From assembly GCA_013399875.1 (NCBI GenBank), contig VXAZ01003480.1, positions 1-64,000 of the forward strand: 64,000 nucleotides of DNA, written 5' to 3'. Position numbers and translations under genes: made by a program. The notes beneath the pieces are model-generated. The model saw nothing but the letters and a program-made list of their open reading frames with translations. It made no database searches and had not been told where the DNA came from. Source of the stretch: Gymnorhina tibicen (Eukaryota > Chordata > Aves > Passeriformes > Artamidae). Positions 1 through 12,400 of the stretch are shown piece by piece (position 1 is the first letter of the stretch; the number at the start of each line of letters is the position of its first letter).

Positions 1-347
1 TTATTTATTTATTTACTTACACAAAGACATTCCTCTTATAGGCACTCTTCATAAATGTAACAAAAATGGCACTATTAGAAATCATTAAAAATTACTCTCC
101 CTCCTAACCTCTCCAGTGTTTTATAACCTTTATTTTCAGATATGCATCAACTAAATGAACATGTTCTTTTGTATAATGTCTTTACAAGGTATGCATTCTG
201 TATGACTGAATGGAAAAGGAATTTCACAAAATACCTTAACTGCAGTTAGTTAAGACTTAAAAAGGAGGCCAGTAGCAATTTTCATTCAAGAGTTTTCATC
301 ACATTCATTTTCCACAAGTCCATTTTTTAGATACTTCTGAAACTAAC
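1..347 (-). other. ERCC6L2: ERCC6L2 intron 8 (partial)
   Basis: AT-rich intron sequence downstream of the exon 8 donor, running off the left edge. No further exon or repeat is recognisable. Confidence 0.8.
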
Positions 348-461
348 CTGCAGCTTGCTAGTGTTGTCTGTCTGCAGCAGTGCAGCATGATTTGCAACCT
401 TCTGTAGGATCATTAGATAACTGAAGCGCAATGACTTAATTGTTTCACCATGTGCATTTAC
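348..461 (-). CDS. ERCC6L2: ERCC6L2 exon 8
   Basis: This 114-nt exon (38 codons, residues 425-462) lies between the polypyrimidine acceptor TTTTTTTTTTGTAG (before 461) and the donor CTGCAG|GTTAGT (after 348). It encodes [20 protein letters not shown] and then [18 protein letters not shown]. This matches the human segment with ETVKTLYLSYLTVLQKVANH, as recalled. It is phase 0 at both ends. It is the last exon in the window. The next exon, leading to helicase lobe 2, must lie to the left. Confidence 0.92.
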
Positions 462-3400
462 CTACAAAAAAAAACAGTTTATGCAAACAAATACTCCTGA
501 AAATAAGTAATAATCTCAAATAAATGCTATTTTTACCAGGTTTAACGCATTAACAATTCTTAGTGCTATAACTGATCCCCAAGAGATGTATAGTATATTT
601 CTGATAAAAACAAAGCAAGTTTTGTTTTTCCTGCAGCTTTGTGACCCTATTAATAGAAACATTTTCTCAATAAGAAAAAAACCCTACAGCTATGTTCATT
701 GTTTGCTAAACATTTCAGATAGTAACTTCTACAGATACCACATGGAGATAACCAAGAATTCTTCAGTAAACAAAAAGGTAACTTTACAACTGATTAAATC
801 AAGCCAGAGCAGTTTGAATGACTTCTTACCTTTCAACTGCTAACCTTACTTTTCTCTCCAGCAAAACCCTATAAAGCTTTATAAGCATCTCAAATAACAT
901 AATTCAAGCTTCAGACATTCTACAGTGCAACAGCAGCTATCTCATCAGCTATTTTCCTGGTTATGGTTGGCTGGTTTGATCAATATTTGTTTTCCTTTGC
1001 CTTCTCAAATTACTAAATTTCACAGTTAACTCTGGAATAGGAGAGTCCATAAGAGCACTCAACTATCTTCAGGCCTGCCTACTGCCCTCTGTGAATCAGT
1101 TCACCAGCATTTCTTTTTTTCTACAAAACATCACTAGAAACAAAAGCCTGCAAAGAGGGCTAGTATCCATGGAATATTAAACAAGACTGAGAAGGGGACT
1201 GTTCATAAAGAAAGATGCAGGAGACTGAACAAGCTACATCATTTGGAAAAACCCCAAAACACTACACAAGAGTCAGAGCAGGCTGGAAAGATAAAAGGGA
1301 GAAACGAGCATGCGACATACGCTTCTAAACGTTTAAAAGACGTGCTTAACCTGAGCCTACTGAGTGATGTAGGCAAAACGAACACAAAGCTAGACTAATC
1401 AAGCATTAAAGAAGTCTAGAGAAGATTGAAGAAATCTGTAAAGCTGTTACTCATGGACAAAGTTCAGCTTGTGCTCTGTGGCTGCTGTTGCAGTTCTCCC
1501 CTCAATGAAGCAAGGCAAAGTGAATGTTTAACAGCACAGAAAGGCACAGCTGCAGTTAGAACACAAGGAACTGCCCAGGTAACCTGCTGAGTTCAGAGTG
1601 CCTCCCATTTGCAGCTTCTGCACAAACTGCCTGAGGCATCTGGGAGCAGCATGCCTGATACATACTGAACATCCCAATGCAGTACCCTTGCCAATATCAA
1701 CTAAATCACAGGTGCATTTATTAATACAAAAGATCCAGAATGTAGTGCATAGATAACAACCACCTGCTCAGGGCATGCAAAGCAGCTTTGCAGTAATCCC
1801 AAAGTGCCTAACTCCATCATGAAGGTAATGCAGCTCCCCATGTTTCCAGTTGGGATTTCCCAAACAGATGGCCTACACCTAGGCAAACATTTCAATCAGT
1901 TCTTCATCAGCAGAGAGTCTCTCAAGAACTTCAGAAGACTATGATCTAAAATCCAAACAGTGTCAAGGTCTTACTTTGTAACAACAGTTCTTCCTTTTCC
2001 GGCCACTGTTGCAGCTACAGGGCTCTCCAGCTCTTAACACCAAGGTTACATCATCTGTCTCTAGCACAGCTTGGTACACTGCTTTCTGGAATTCAGTTAG
2101 GGAACAAAACACCATCTGCCAAAGAGAAAACCCAAGAAACACTATCACGTGCAGCATACAATGAAAGGCAAAAAAGCACTGCATCAAAAAACACAAATCA
2201 CAGATCCCTGAAAATAAAGTAGAAATAAATACTGTAGTTGCTCAGTTACAGGAAATTATTCTACCTCCAAATGAAAAAAAATATAGATCTTGACACCAAA
2301 AGAGCATGAACTGTAGCCAAAATGTATGCATATTTGTTTTATTCCATTCCAAAATTCTACAAAGAATATCAACATCATGCTACAAGAACCTGCTGTTATT
2401 TTGCTCAAAACCTTTCAATAAGGTTTTTGTGAAGGAATAGGAAGAGGAAAGAAAATTGAGAGAAATAAATGCATAATTTTAATTTCAGATTTCTGTTTTG
2501 CAAGGTGCTTAATTTGCCCTTTCTTTCCCCTTTTTAGGCATTAGCTGTCGTAGGGCACTACCGCAAGCAGGACAAACAGAATAAACAATGAGAAGGCAAG
2601 GATCTACACAGTGCTATGGCCAAAACTCTGATCCCTCTTCTTAGAGACCATGGGTGGCATCTCCATGACATCTTTAGTCTTAAGCAGCAGGAGACAGAAA
2701 TCCCAAGATCATTCCTTAACCTACACTATCCACATAGTAGCAGCACCATGCTGAGCTATAATAATACAGCAGTAACTTGAACATATACTCACATTAACAA
2801 GATAATGAAATGAATAAAACCTGCTAGATTCAGAAAAGTGACTGGCTGATGTTTGTGTTAATCTTTCCTTCAGAAGACAGCCTAGATGACATTATTATAA
2901 ACTAAGGATGAAGAATAAACACCAAATTTTGAAAACAAAACCAGATGCAAACTTATGTATTTGCCTACTTAGAAGAAAAGATTTAGCAGAAGTCTTAGCT
3001 ATATTAATAAAGTATTATCACTTCATATAATATTTACAATTGCATCAGATGAACAGCATTACAGACCTATCACCGAATCAGCTTTGTCTGAGGTCTGTCT
3101 TTTATTTAGGGATTGAAAATGAGGGAGTTAAAAGCATACTGTTCCAAACACAAAGTGTCAAGCTGCAAATTCACAAGTTCTACACAGAATTTCAAGAAAT
3201 TTACATACATTGCTTTGGGCTTGCCCAGATAAGGACAAAAACACACATAAAACAGATGTGTAAATCACTAGTCAGAAGACTAGCTGAGCATTTTCATGCT
3301 TGATTAACTCCATTTCAATGTGCAATCATAGTAATTATGTGAACAAAGCACACTACTGCAAGTGCACTTTTTCTAAGGCTATGGATTCTTCTTAAGTTAA

Positions 3401-6400
3401 TATGATGAACAGAAAACCATAAACTACAGACATGATGAAAGAGAAAAAATACAACACGAAAACAAAAAAGAAGAGATACGTTCATTAGCATTGCATTTGA
3501 AATGTGAAGGCACTCTTACTCTGTCTTCCTTTTTTGGCAGCTGATCACTGATAAGCGCCTTGGTACGTCTCAGAAACCAGCCAGACATTTTTCTTGCTAG
3601 CTTCACCATGGCCTTACGACCTGTTGCTAGCTCTCTTTTAGTTGCAGTGTGCCTCTGGCCATGCTCCACTGGATCAGAGAATTTCTTCTTGAAATGTACC
3701 CTGCTACCTAAAAGTCCTGGTACAGCCCTATTAAAAAACAAAAGGGGATGGGGGATTGATTCACTGATTTAAAGCACACCATAGTTTTTTTTTTCTGGCT
3801 AACAGCAAGAAATCTTAAAATACCAATCTCTAGAGAAACTACTAAAATTTTAAGTACAAAGAGAAACATATTGTCCCTGTTTGACACATATATACTATTT
3901 TCAGACATGCCATTTTTAATTTGTTTTCTGTGATTCTGAAATGCTAGGAGATATCCCTTAGGATTAGGGTTGCAATCTCAAGAAAAACAAAAGTTTAGCA
4001 GAACAACAGAAATCACAAGTATATAGAACCTCTAAACTACAAGGCTGCTAGCGTTGAGGAGCCTAAACTGGAAGCTAAGCAGTCATGTTTTCAATTTTTA
4101 CTATTTTTATTGAATCAGAATATGCAGATATTACAATTAACTAAACAAAATCTTGAGAAACCCAATAGTAAAAAGAATTTAGTAATTGTTGGCAGCACTA
4201 CACATTGGAACAATTTAGAACAACATCAGCATAGTTTTGATGGACCAGATGCAACACTAAGCTTAAAATATTCTTCCTGCTATTTCTGTTCTATATATCC
4301 TCATATTTAAAGTATGTTTGCTTTGTTCCTCCTCTGCAAAGCATTCCCAGGAGGTATAGATTTGTATCTATGGTCAGTTGCACCTCTCCTTGACCATTAA
4401 AAGTTTTTCTGGAGAAGACTGTTATTTTTCAAATATGTGCACTTGTGCATTTTGAAAAAAAAGCAAAATGTTATTACTTTCATCCTCCAAGTAGGTCAGA
4501 ATGACCTGCACATACCGGACAGAGCAAAGGCACTATGTTGGCCAAGGTTGGGTAATGATTCCCTATCTACTGGGCAAAGGACAGAAAAAAAAAGAGTGTC
4601 CTTAAGAAAAAAAAAAGAAACAAACAGAAAGGTAATAAGGGAGGTGGGGGAAGAATAATTTTAACTATTTCCCCAATTCCCCAAAGAAGCAAGATGGGAT
4701 GGACTCCAATTGTATTGAGTAACTGCAAAATACCAGGAGCTTACCTTCCGAGATGTGTTAGAAAAAACATGGTTATATTCTCACAAATAAGCAGGTGTTT
4801 TGAGGTTGAGGGGTTTTTTTTGTTGTTGTTGTTGTTTTATAACACAGATGGGTCCATATCATCCAGTCCTGCCCCACCCCCACTGCACAGTTAACACACA
4901 GAGGTGTTTAACCATAAAAAAAAATTTTATTTACCAGTCCATAACACACCAAAGTTCCTTCATATTGTTTTGAAGAATGGTTCCAGTGAGACCTATGCGA
5001 ACACTGCATTTTAATGACTTCATGGTTTGAGTTATTTGCGCTTTTGGATTCTTGATTCTATGTGCTTCGTCCACTATCACAGCAGACCACTCTATACTGC
5101 AGATCAAAAAACAATTTCATTAATTGACATTACTTGTCCCATCATCCCACATACATATAAAAAGTGAAGTCAACCACACAAGTAGCTGTGATTGCTTTAT
5201 AACACACTATGACTTTTTAATTTCCCTGGTTTTTTGTATTATACTACTCAATTTCTTTATATTGTTTGTTTAGTAAATTCAATTAGCATAGTTGAACATA
5301 ATGGCTAAACTACATCACCAAATAAATGAGCTACTGTTAACTGTATCAAATGCTTTCTGTGAAGAAAGCAGCTTTCAATCTGTGGACCAATGAATCCAGC
5401 ACATCTCACTAAAATTAACTCCACTCATAATTAAGACTTACAAAAAAATAAATAAGTCTCTGAAGGTAAACTACCGATATATGTTTAACATAGGTATGCT
5501 TCATTTTCCTGACAAAAATTATCCAGTGCAACTACCAGTGAACTGAAAACATTTCAAACTGCATGGTTTTCTACAAGAAAGTATCACTCAAGAATATCCA
5601 TACAATATCAATATAGCAGAGGAATTTTAATATTTTGTGATTGTGACTAGAAGGAACATTGCTATAAGCAGTGACCAAGAGATATTTTGCAGCCAGTTCA
5701 AGAATAAAACTTAAAGGCAGAATGACCTGTATACTGCGATAATAAAAAAAGTCTTCAAGTCCCTAGGAAGAGATACACTAACTTTATGAGTTCACTTTAT
5801 ATACATGAATATTTCAGAATACAACCATATCCAGTTTGATATGCTGCAGAAAGCTGAAACAGACATGTTTTGATATGTTTAGTAGAAAGTCTGTCTCCTG
5901 AGAAAGCTGCATTTAGTTCACTAACGAAGGCTGATCTTGTGGCATTTTTGATACCCACTAAATAAATTCATTCATATTCAAGTTCCTACATTCCCAAAAT
6001 ATGCTAAAAATTGGAGTTTCTGAAAAAAGTATAACAGATGTTCATATGCTAGCTCCTTCCACTTAAATATCTCATACTGATTTACATGCATAACTGAGCA
6101 CATGTATTCTTATTCTTATTCCTGATAGTTAATTATTTAAGAGCAGCTTTTGAGGCCAATCCATCACTGTAGTTACGCAAGACACAAAGTTTCTTCTGTG
6201 TCGAACTCACAGGCCCATCCAGTCGCATGCTCTGTAGAAACAGTTTGGTAAATCTGCACGCTGAGGAATGTATTTGCAGGCAGTCACACATCAGATCTGC
6301 TCCACACATGCATCTATTTCCTGACCACAATCGACTCCATGATCAAGCATGAAGAATTCCTCAGAAAGAATACAAATACTTAGGGGGCTGATAACAAAAC

Positions 6401-9400
6401 TGCTTTACTCTTCTATCTGTACTTCTCAGACCTGAGCACAGAGATGAAGATCTGATTGTTTTGGTGATGGATCTCCAGACAACTAGGGTAATCTCTGGGG
6501 CCTGGACCTTTCCTAACACCTGAAATGCCAAGATCTGCAGATCCACTTATATCAGTTGCTGAAGGCAGGCTTCTATTACCAGCCATTGACACAACTTGTA
6601 CCCTACTTCCAAGATGACATAAAGGAAAAGGACTTCTAGGTTTGGATGAGAAATGTGTGGGTTTAAATCTCAAAGTTTTTAGGGCTCAGTAATTTCATCG
6701 AGCTGGTGAAAAGTGCAAATAACAAGGAAAATACCTTTTTGAACATTTTTTTAAAATTCCAGGTGATTGGTCTCCTTACACTGTACTAAAAGACAGAAAT
6801 ACCCTCTATGTATCTTTTAGCTGTCATCAGTTTTCAGGCAGGCAATTCCTGCAACTTTCAGAGAACATTTCATAGGTGTGCTACCAACAAAGATGGGTTT
6901 TATGGGAACTATTTGCTTACTGCTACCACATCCCATTACAAAGATAGCTGTATTGGGTCTGGCTGAGATGGAGTTTGTTTTCCCATAGCAGCCCTCACAG
7001 GTCTGTGCTTTGCATCCATAGCTGAAAAGGTGTTGATAACACACCAGTGCTTTGGCTACTGCTGAGCAGTGCTGGCAGAGCATCAGCACTGTCTCTCAAC
7101 ATTACCCCCACATCAGTAGATTGGGAATAGGCAAGATCTGGGGAGGGGACAAAACTCAGCCAGCTGACCCAAACTGACCAAAGGGATAACTCATTCCATA
7201 TGACACCAGCTCAGATATAAGAGCTAAGGAAAGGAGGAGGAATGGGGCATTTGTTATTTATGGTCTTTGCCTTCCAGAGCAACTGCTACATGTGCTGAAG
7301 TTCTGCTTCCCGGGAAGTGGCTCAGCACTGCTAGCTGATGGGAAGCAGAAAATAAACCTTTTTTTTTAGCCTCTTTGCTTGTGCACACCTAAACTTTTGC
7401 TTTTGCTTTAGTAAACTCCCTTATCTCAATTGAAGAGTTGGTTTTTATCTTAATTTCTCTTACCTGTCCAGCTGGGAAGGTGAGTGATAGAGCGGCTTGG
7501 TGGGCACCTGGTGTCCAGCCAAGGTCAACCCACCAGAACTGTACGGGTTAAATTCAGTAGTACAGGATAAATTCAATAGTACAGGGATTCTTCTCTACAG
7601 CACAGTGAGTCAATGGATTTAACAGTTAATACATTATACAGAAAAAGTTCTTGAAAAGAACAATGCACAATTAGACAGTTAAAATTCGGTGTGTACAAAA
7701 ACACATTAAAACCATTACCTGTTAAATTCATCCAAATACAGGCGAAGTATCTCATATGTTGTAAGAGCAACTTCATATTTCCCTTGCTTGATGCGACTCA
7801 TGTCATCGTCTTTTTTACTGCCATGTAAGACAGCGATCTTAAAGTATCCCCATGTGTCTAACTCATCCTTCCAGTTGTACAGCACTGAAAGAGGGGCCAC
7901 TATGAGGAAAGTCTGAAAACAAATACATATTATAATATTACTTGAGAAACTACAATATAGCAATTTCTCAATAATGGAAGTCAAGATCTTGACTGTTTCA
8001 CTGCTCTGAGCAGTTTGACTGTTTAATTCTGTCATTTCATAGCATGTATGGAAAATATCTAAAGTTAATATAAATTCAAAAGTAATCAGTTTATTCTGAG
8101 TATGTATATAATACAGCATAAAAATACTGTAATACTAAAATTAAATACTAAACAGCACTATTTACTCAAATTATACTCTAACAACTGTACTAAGATGTGA
8201 AACACTATCACTTTCCTTTGTTACAGCATCTGTATACCATAAAATGTTTTACAAATGGAGAAAACAAAAGGATGAAGAGGGTAAGCAGCTTCCTCAAATC
8301 CACAAGACTAGTCATCACATGACTTGAAAACAGAGATTCCTGAAAAGGGTTAAAGAAATTAGGACAGCACATACAATTCACTTAATATCACATAATAATA
8401 AAATCAGTGAGGTAGGAAGTGACCTTGGGACATTTTCAGTTCAACTTTATAGTCAAAGCAGTGGCAACACTGACTTCAAACCCAGGCTTTCCCAATCGAG
8501 GTCTTCAAAACCCCATAAGGATAGATGGGGTCTACAAGCTCTCTGTGACCTGCTTCAACATTAAACGTTCTCAAAGTGACATTCTTAGTCAAAAGCATTC
8601 CTGTTTCTTTGCACATAAAGTGCTATCCCTTTACCCCTTCCTCTCAGTCTGTATTTCCTGAGGAACATGTATCCATTATTCACAGAGCTACAGTCATATC
8701 AGCCATCATGCCAGTCAAATTTTCTAATTATTCAAGTAAAATAAAGATAACAATGGAAAATAGAAATCACATGGTTTCTGTAATGGCCAAAATTAAAATG
8801 GTCTTCAGATTTACCTTATTCACACAGAACTTTTACATGTATCTTTTATTTGCTGTCACTGTATTTGATTACCTAGATTATCAGTCAGACTTACTTCTGA
8901 CATTATGATAGCCAATGAAGAAAATACAGGAGGTCACAAGGCTATTAGCAATACATATTCCAAATAAATGGATTTGTCCTAATTAAATACCCTGTTATTA
9001 TATATATATATATATGTTTTTTTTTTACTTTAAAAATATCATCACACAACGCTAACTTTCCACTCACTGACATGGGCTTTTCAATGTACTCTAGCCACAA
9101 ATCTAACCCAGATACCTCAAAATTTTTTCTGTTAGTGCAGATGAACCCTAGAAATAGATTAGACAGTCACAACTAAGAGAGAGGGCTCCATGACAGTCTG
9201 GAAAACTGAAGGCTTCCCAAACACTACTAGGAAAGGCATGAAATCCTACTTCAGCAGCTGAATTTTAAAAATTAATGTACATAAACTCCTAGAACAAACA
9301 AACAAACAAATCTAAGTATTGCCTTTTATCAAAATCCTTAAGGTAGTATCACTAAAAGTTGTACCTTCTTGGGGTTACATTCTGAGCCCTTTTTCATTGT

Positions 9401-12400
9401 CCTCAGTAGAAATTCCGGCATATTATTTTCAATATCCTCACGCGTTCCCTTTTTGTGCAACACGGCAGCCAAAAATGAAATGACCTTGAGAAAGAAAACA
9501 ATTCTCAGTGACTATGCAGAGTAAGAAACTGAATGAATTCCACAAAAAATAAAAATTTAGGACCAAATCCTGGACAGGACTTAGGAAGGTGGTTTGGTTT
9601 GGTGGGGGGAGATTTTTTTTCTGAGGGGTTGTGGCGGGGGTGTTAATTTGTTTTAAATAAACCTGGTTTTAAAATAGGATCCCTCCGCCCCTTGGATTCT
9701 CAAGAATTCCTTGAATTAATGAGAACAGCAATTAATTGCTCTATCTCACTATTATATTCTGTAAGTAGAAAAGTCACAAAAATATACAAGAGACAGAGTA
9801 CGAATGAGCCAGGAAAAAATAGAGATGATGCCTGTCTTGCAACTCTCCTTTTCAGAGTACTTGAATCTCAGATGAGAAAACAGAGGGAACAGATTTCCTC
9901 TAACTATCCTCTCAACACTATTTCTGCAAATGGAAGAAGAGGCTTATCCTAGAGAATTGTTTTTTACTAATATGCATGCCTTTTTCTGTATGTTCCATTC
10001 CTTCAAATTCCTGTTGTCAACATCAAAACCATTTTCTTTCTATTGTGCTATACTCTCCCATCTGCCTCAAACCAGTAAAGGTGATTATGAGAAGATATTT
10101 ATTACAATACACCACAGCAAGGACAAACATCCCAGCACAGGCTATTCCAAACTGCTCCTATCATAATCCAAAACAGGAGGAAGGCAGAGAAAGATCTGGC
10201 CAGAACATGCAAACCTAAAATCCATTTGGGATAAATGGTATCCATGGGACTAAACAGCAGCAAGGACCAGATGCATCATCAGAGAGGTCCCCTTCTTTTG
10301 AAAACTCAACAGGCGCCTTTTATTCAGAGCAGCCAGCTCCAGCCGCTTCCTTTTTGCAGCTGCTACACAGCTGCTCAGAGCAGGACAGAGGTAAAGCTAC
10401 CAACTGTTGATTTCCAAAAAAAGAATCTTCTCCCTCTAATGATGGGGAGAAAGAGCTAGTCAGGACAGCAGAGTGCAGAACAATACCTGCCCGAGAAGTT
10501 ACATGGAGAGAAGAGAGAAGGAATCCACCATATGTATGGCCGCAAAGTGAAAGTGAGGTATGTAGAATAAAAGTAACCCAAACATTTTAATACATAGTAT
10601 CTCATAAACTGAGGTTGAGATGAAGTGCCAGTTTCCACATGTTGTGCCAACTAATGACTTCTACTTTTTTTTTTTAATCCTTTGAGAATTAGAATCAAAT
10701 TCAACTGAACAATAAATCTCTGTATCTTTTCCACATTCTCCATTCTTGGAAGAATTTGCACCACAAATTTCTAAGAGCAGCAAAGGTAGTAGAACAGCAA
10801 CTCATTATCAGAAACCTGTGGCTCTTCCAGATAAAGCAAGAAGCAACCTAAATGCCTTGATAAGAAACTAAATTTACTGTAATCACACTAAGAAACAACA
10901 TTATTCTATTTGCCTTCACTTAAACTTCAGCTTGATATGAAAGAGCCATATGGTCAGGCCATTTAAAGCAAAAATCAGCTCAGAAGTACAAAGAACATTA
11001 AAATTCAAATGATTTCTAGAAAAGTCTTTATCTCATGAACCATCCTCTAATTCAGAAACAGTAAGGTTCAGCCAACTGTCAAGCATAAGACAACTTTTTT
11101 TCTAAGACTGTATCAGTTATTCGATGAAACTTAAATTTATTTTTCACATGTACTAACCTTTTCTAAACAAGTGATTGTTCCATTTTACTTCACATCCACT
11201 GAACTGCCTTTCCCATACTGAACTTGAACATTATCACTGTGTTTTATAAAAAATACACATGATCACAGAATCATAAAATGGTAAGGGTTGGAAGGAACCT
11301 TAAAGATCACTTAGTACCGATCCCTGCAATGCGCAAGGATGCCATTCACCAGACCAGGTTGTTCAGGCCCCCATCCAACCTGGCCTTGAACACAAAGGTT
11401 ACTGGAAGGCTACAAGGAGGTCCCCCCAGAGCTTTCTCTTCTCCAGGCTGAACTGCCCCAAATCTCTCTGCCTGTCTTCATAGGAGAGGTGTTCCATCCC
11501 TTGGAATGCCTTGTGGCCTCCTCTGGACCCACTCTGACAGGTCCACATCTGTCTTGTGCTGGGGACCCCAGAGCTGGATGCAGTGTTCCAGGATGGGTGT
11601 CAGAAGGGCAGAGCAGAGGGACAGAATCACCTCCCTTGACCAGCTGGACATGCTGCTCTGGATGCAGCCCTAGGCTGCAAGTGCACACTGTTGGCTCATG
11701 TCCAGCTCTTCACCCACAAGAATCCCCAAGTCCCTCCTGTAGTCTGCTCTCTATGACATCTCCCAGTTTATGCTCATGTCTGGGCACCCAGGCCCTAGCC
11801 CAGGTGCAGCACCTTGCACTTGGACTTGTTGAACTTCATAAGGTTCTCATGGGCCCAGTTCTCAAGCTTGTCCAAGTCCCTTTGGATGGCATCCCATCCT
11901 TCTGTTGTGTCAACTGCACTGCTCAGATTTGTGTCATCTGCAAACTTGCTGAGGGTGCACTCGACCCCGCTGTCTGTGTCACTGAGGAAGACACTGCAGA
12001 GCAGTGGTCCCAAAACAGAGACTGAGGGGCATCACTCATCACCAGCCTCCACCTCAACACAGAACCACTGACCACAGCTCTCTGGCTGCAGCCAGCCAGC
12101 CAGCCAATTCCTTATCCACTGAACTGTCCATCCATCAAATCCACCCATCTCCAGTTTGGAGATAAGGATGTCATGTGGGACCATATCAAAGGCCCTAGAG
12201 AAGCAGATGACATATGTTAATCTTCCCATATTGACCATTACCATCATTCCATCATATAAGGCCACCAGACCAGTCAGGCATGAGTTTGCTGGCTGCTCAG
12301 AGCAGTCTCCTCAACCTTTCTTTTCTGACCCATGTACTTACAGAATCCCTTCATATATGATATTCTTCACATATGATATTCTTTGAAATCTCTACCTTTC

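Larger units (their letters stand above)
7913..9364 (-). other. ERCC6L2: ERCC6L2 intron 3
   Basis: A 1.45-kb intron with an old CR1 piece (8405-8640), a (TA)n run at 8999-9015 followed by poly-T, and (CAAA)n at about 9293-9311. Confidence 0.8.

Noticed and set aside
11489..12025. 178-codon plus-strand frame
   Set aside because: It is the antisense of a CR1 reverse transcriptase remnant.
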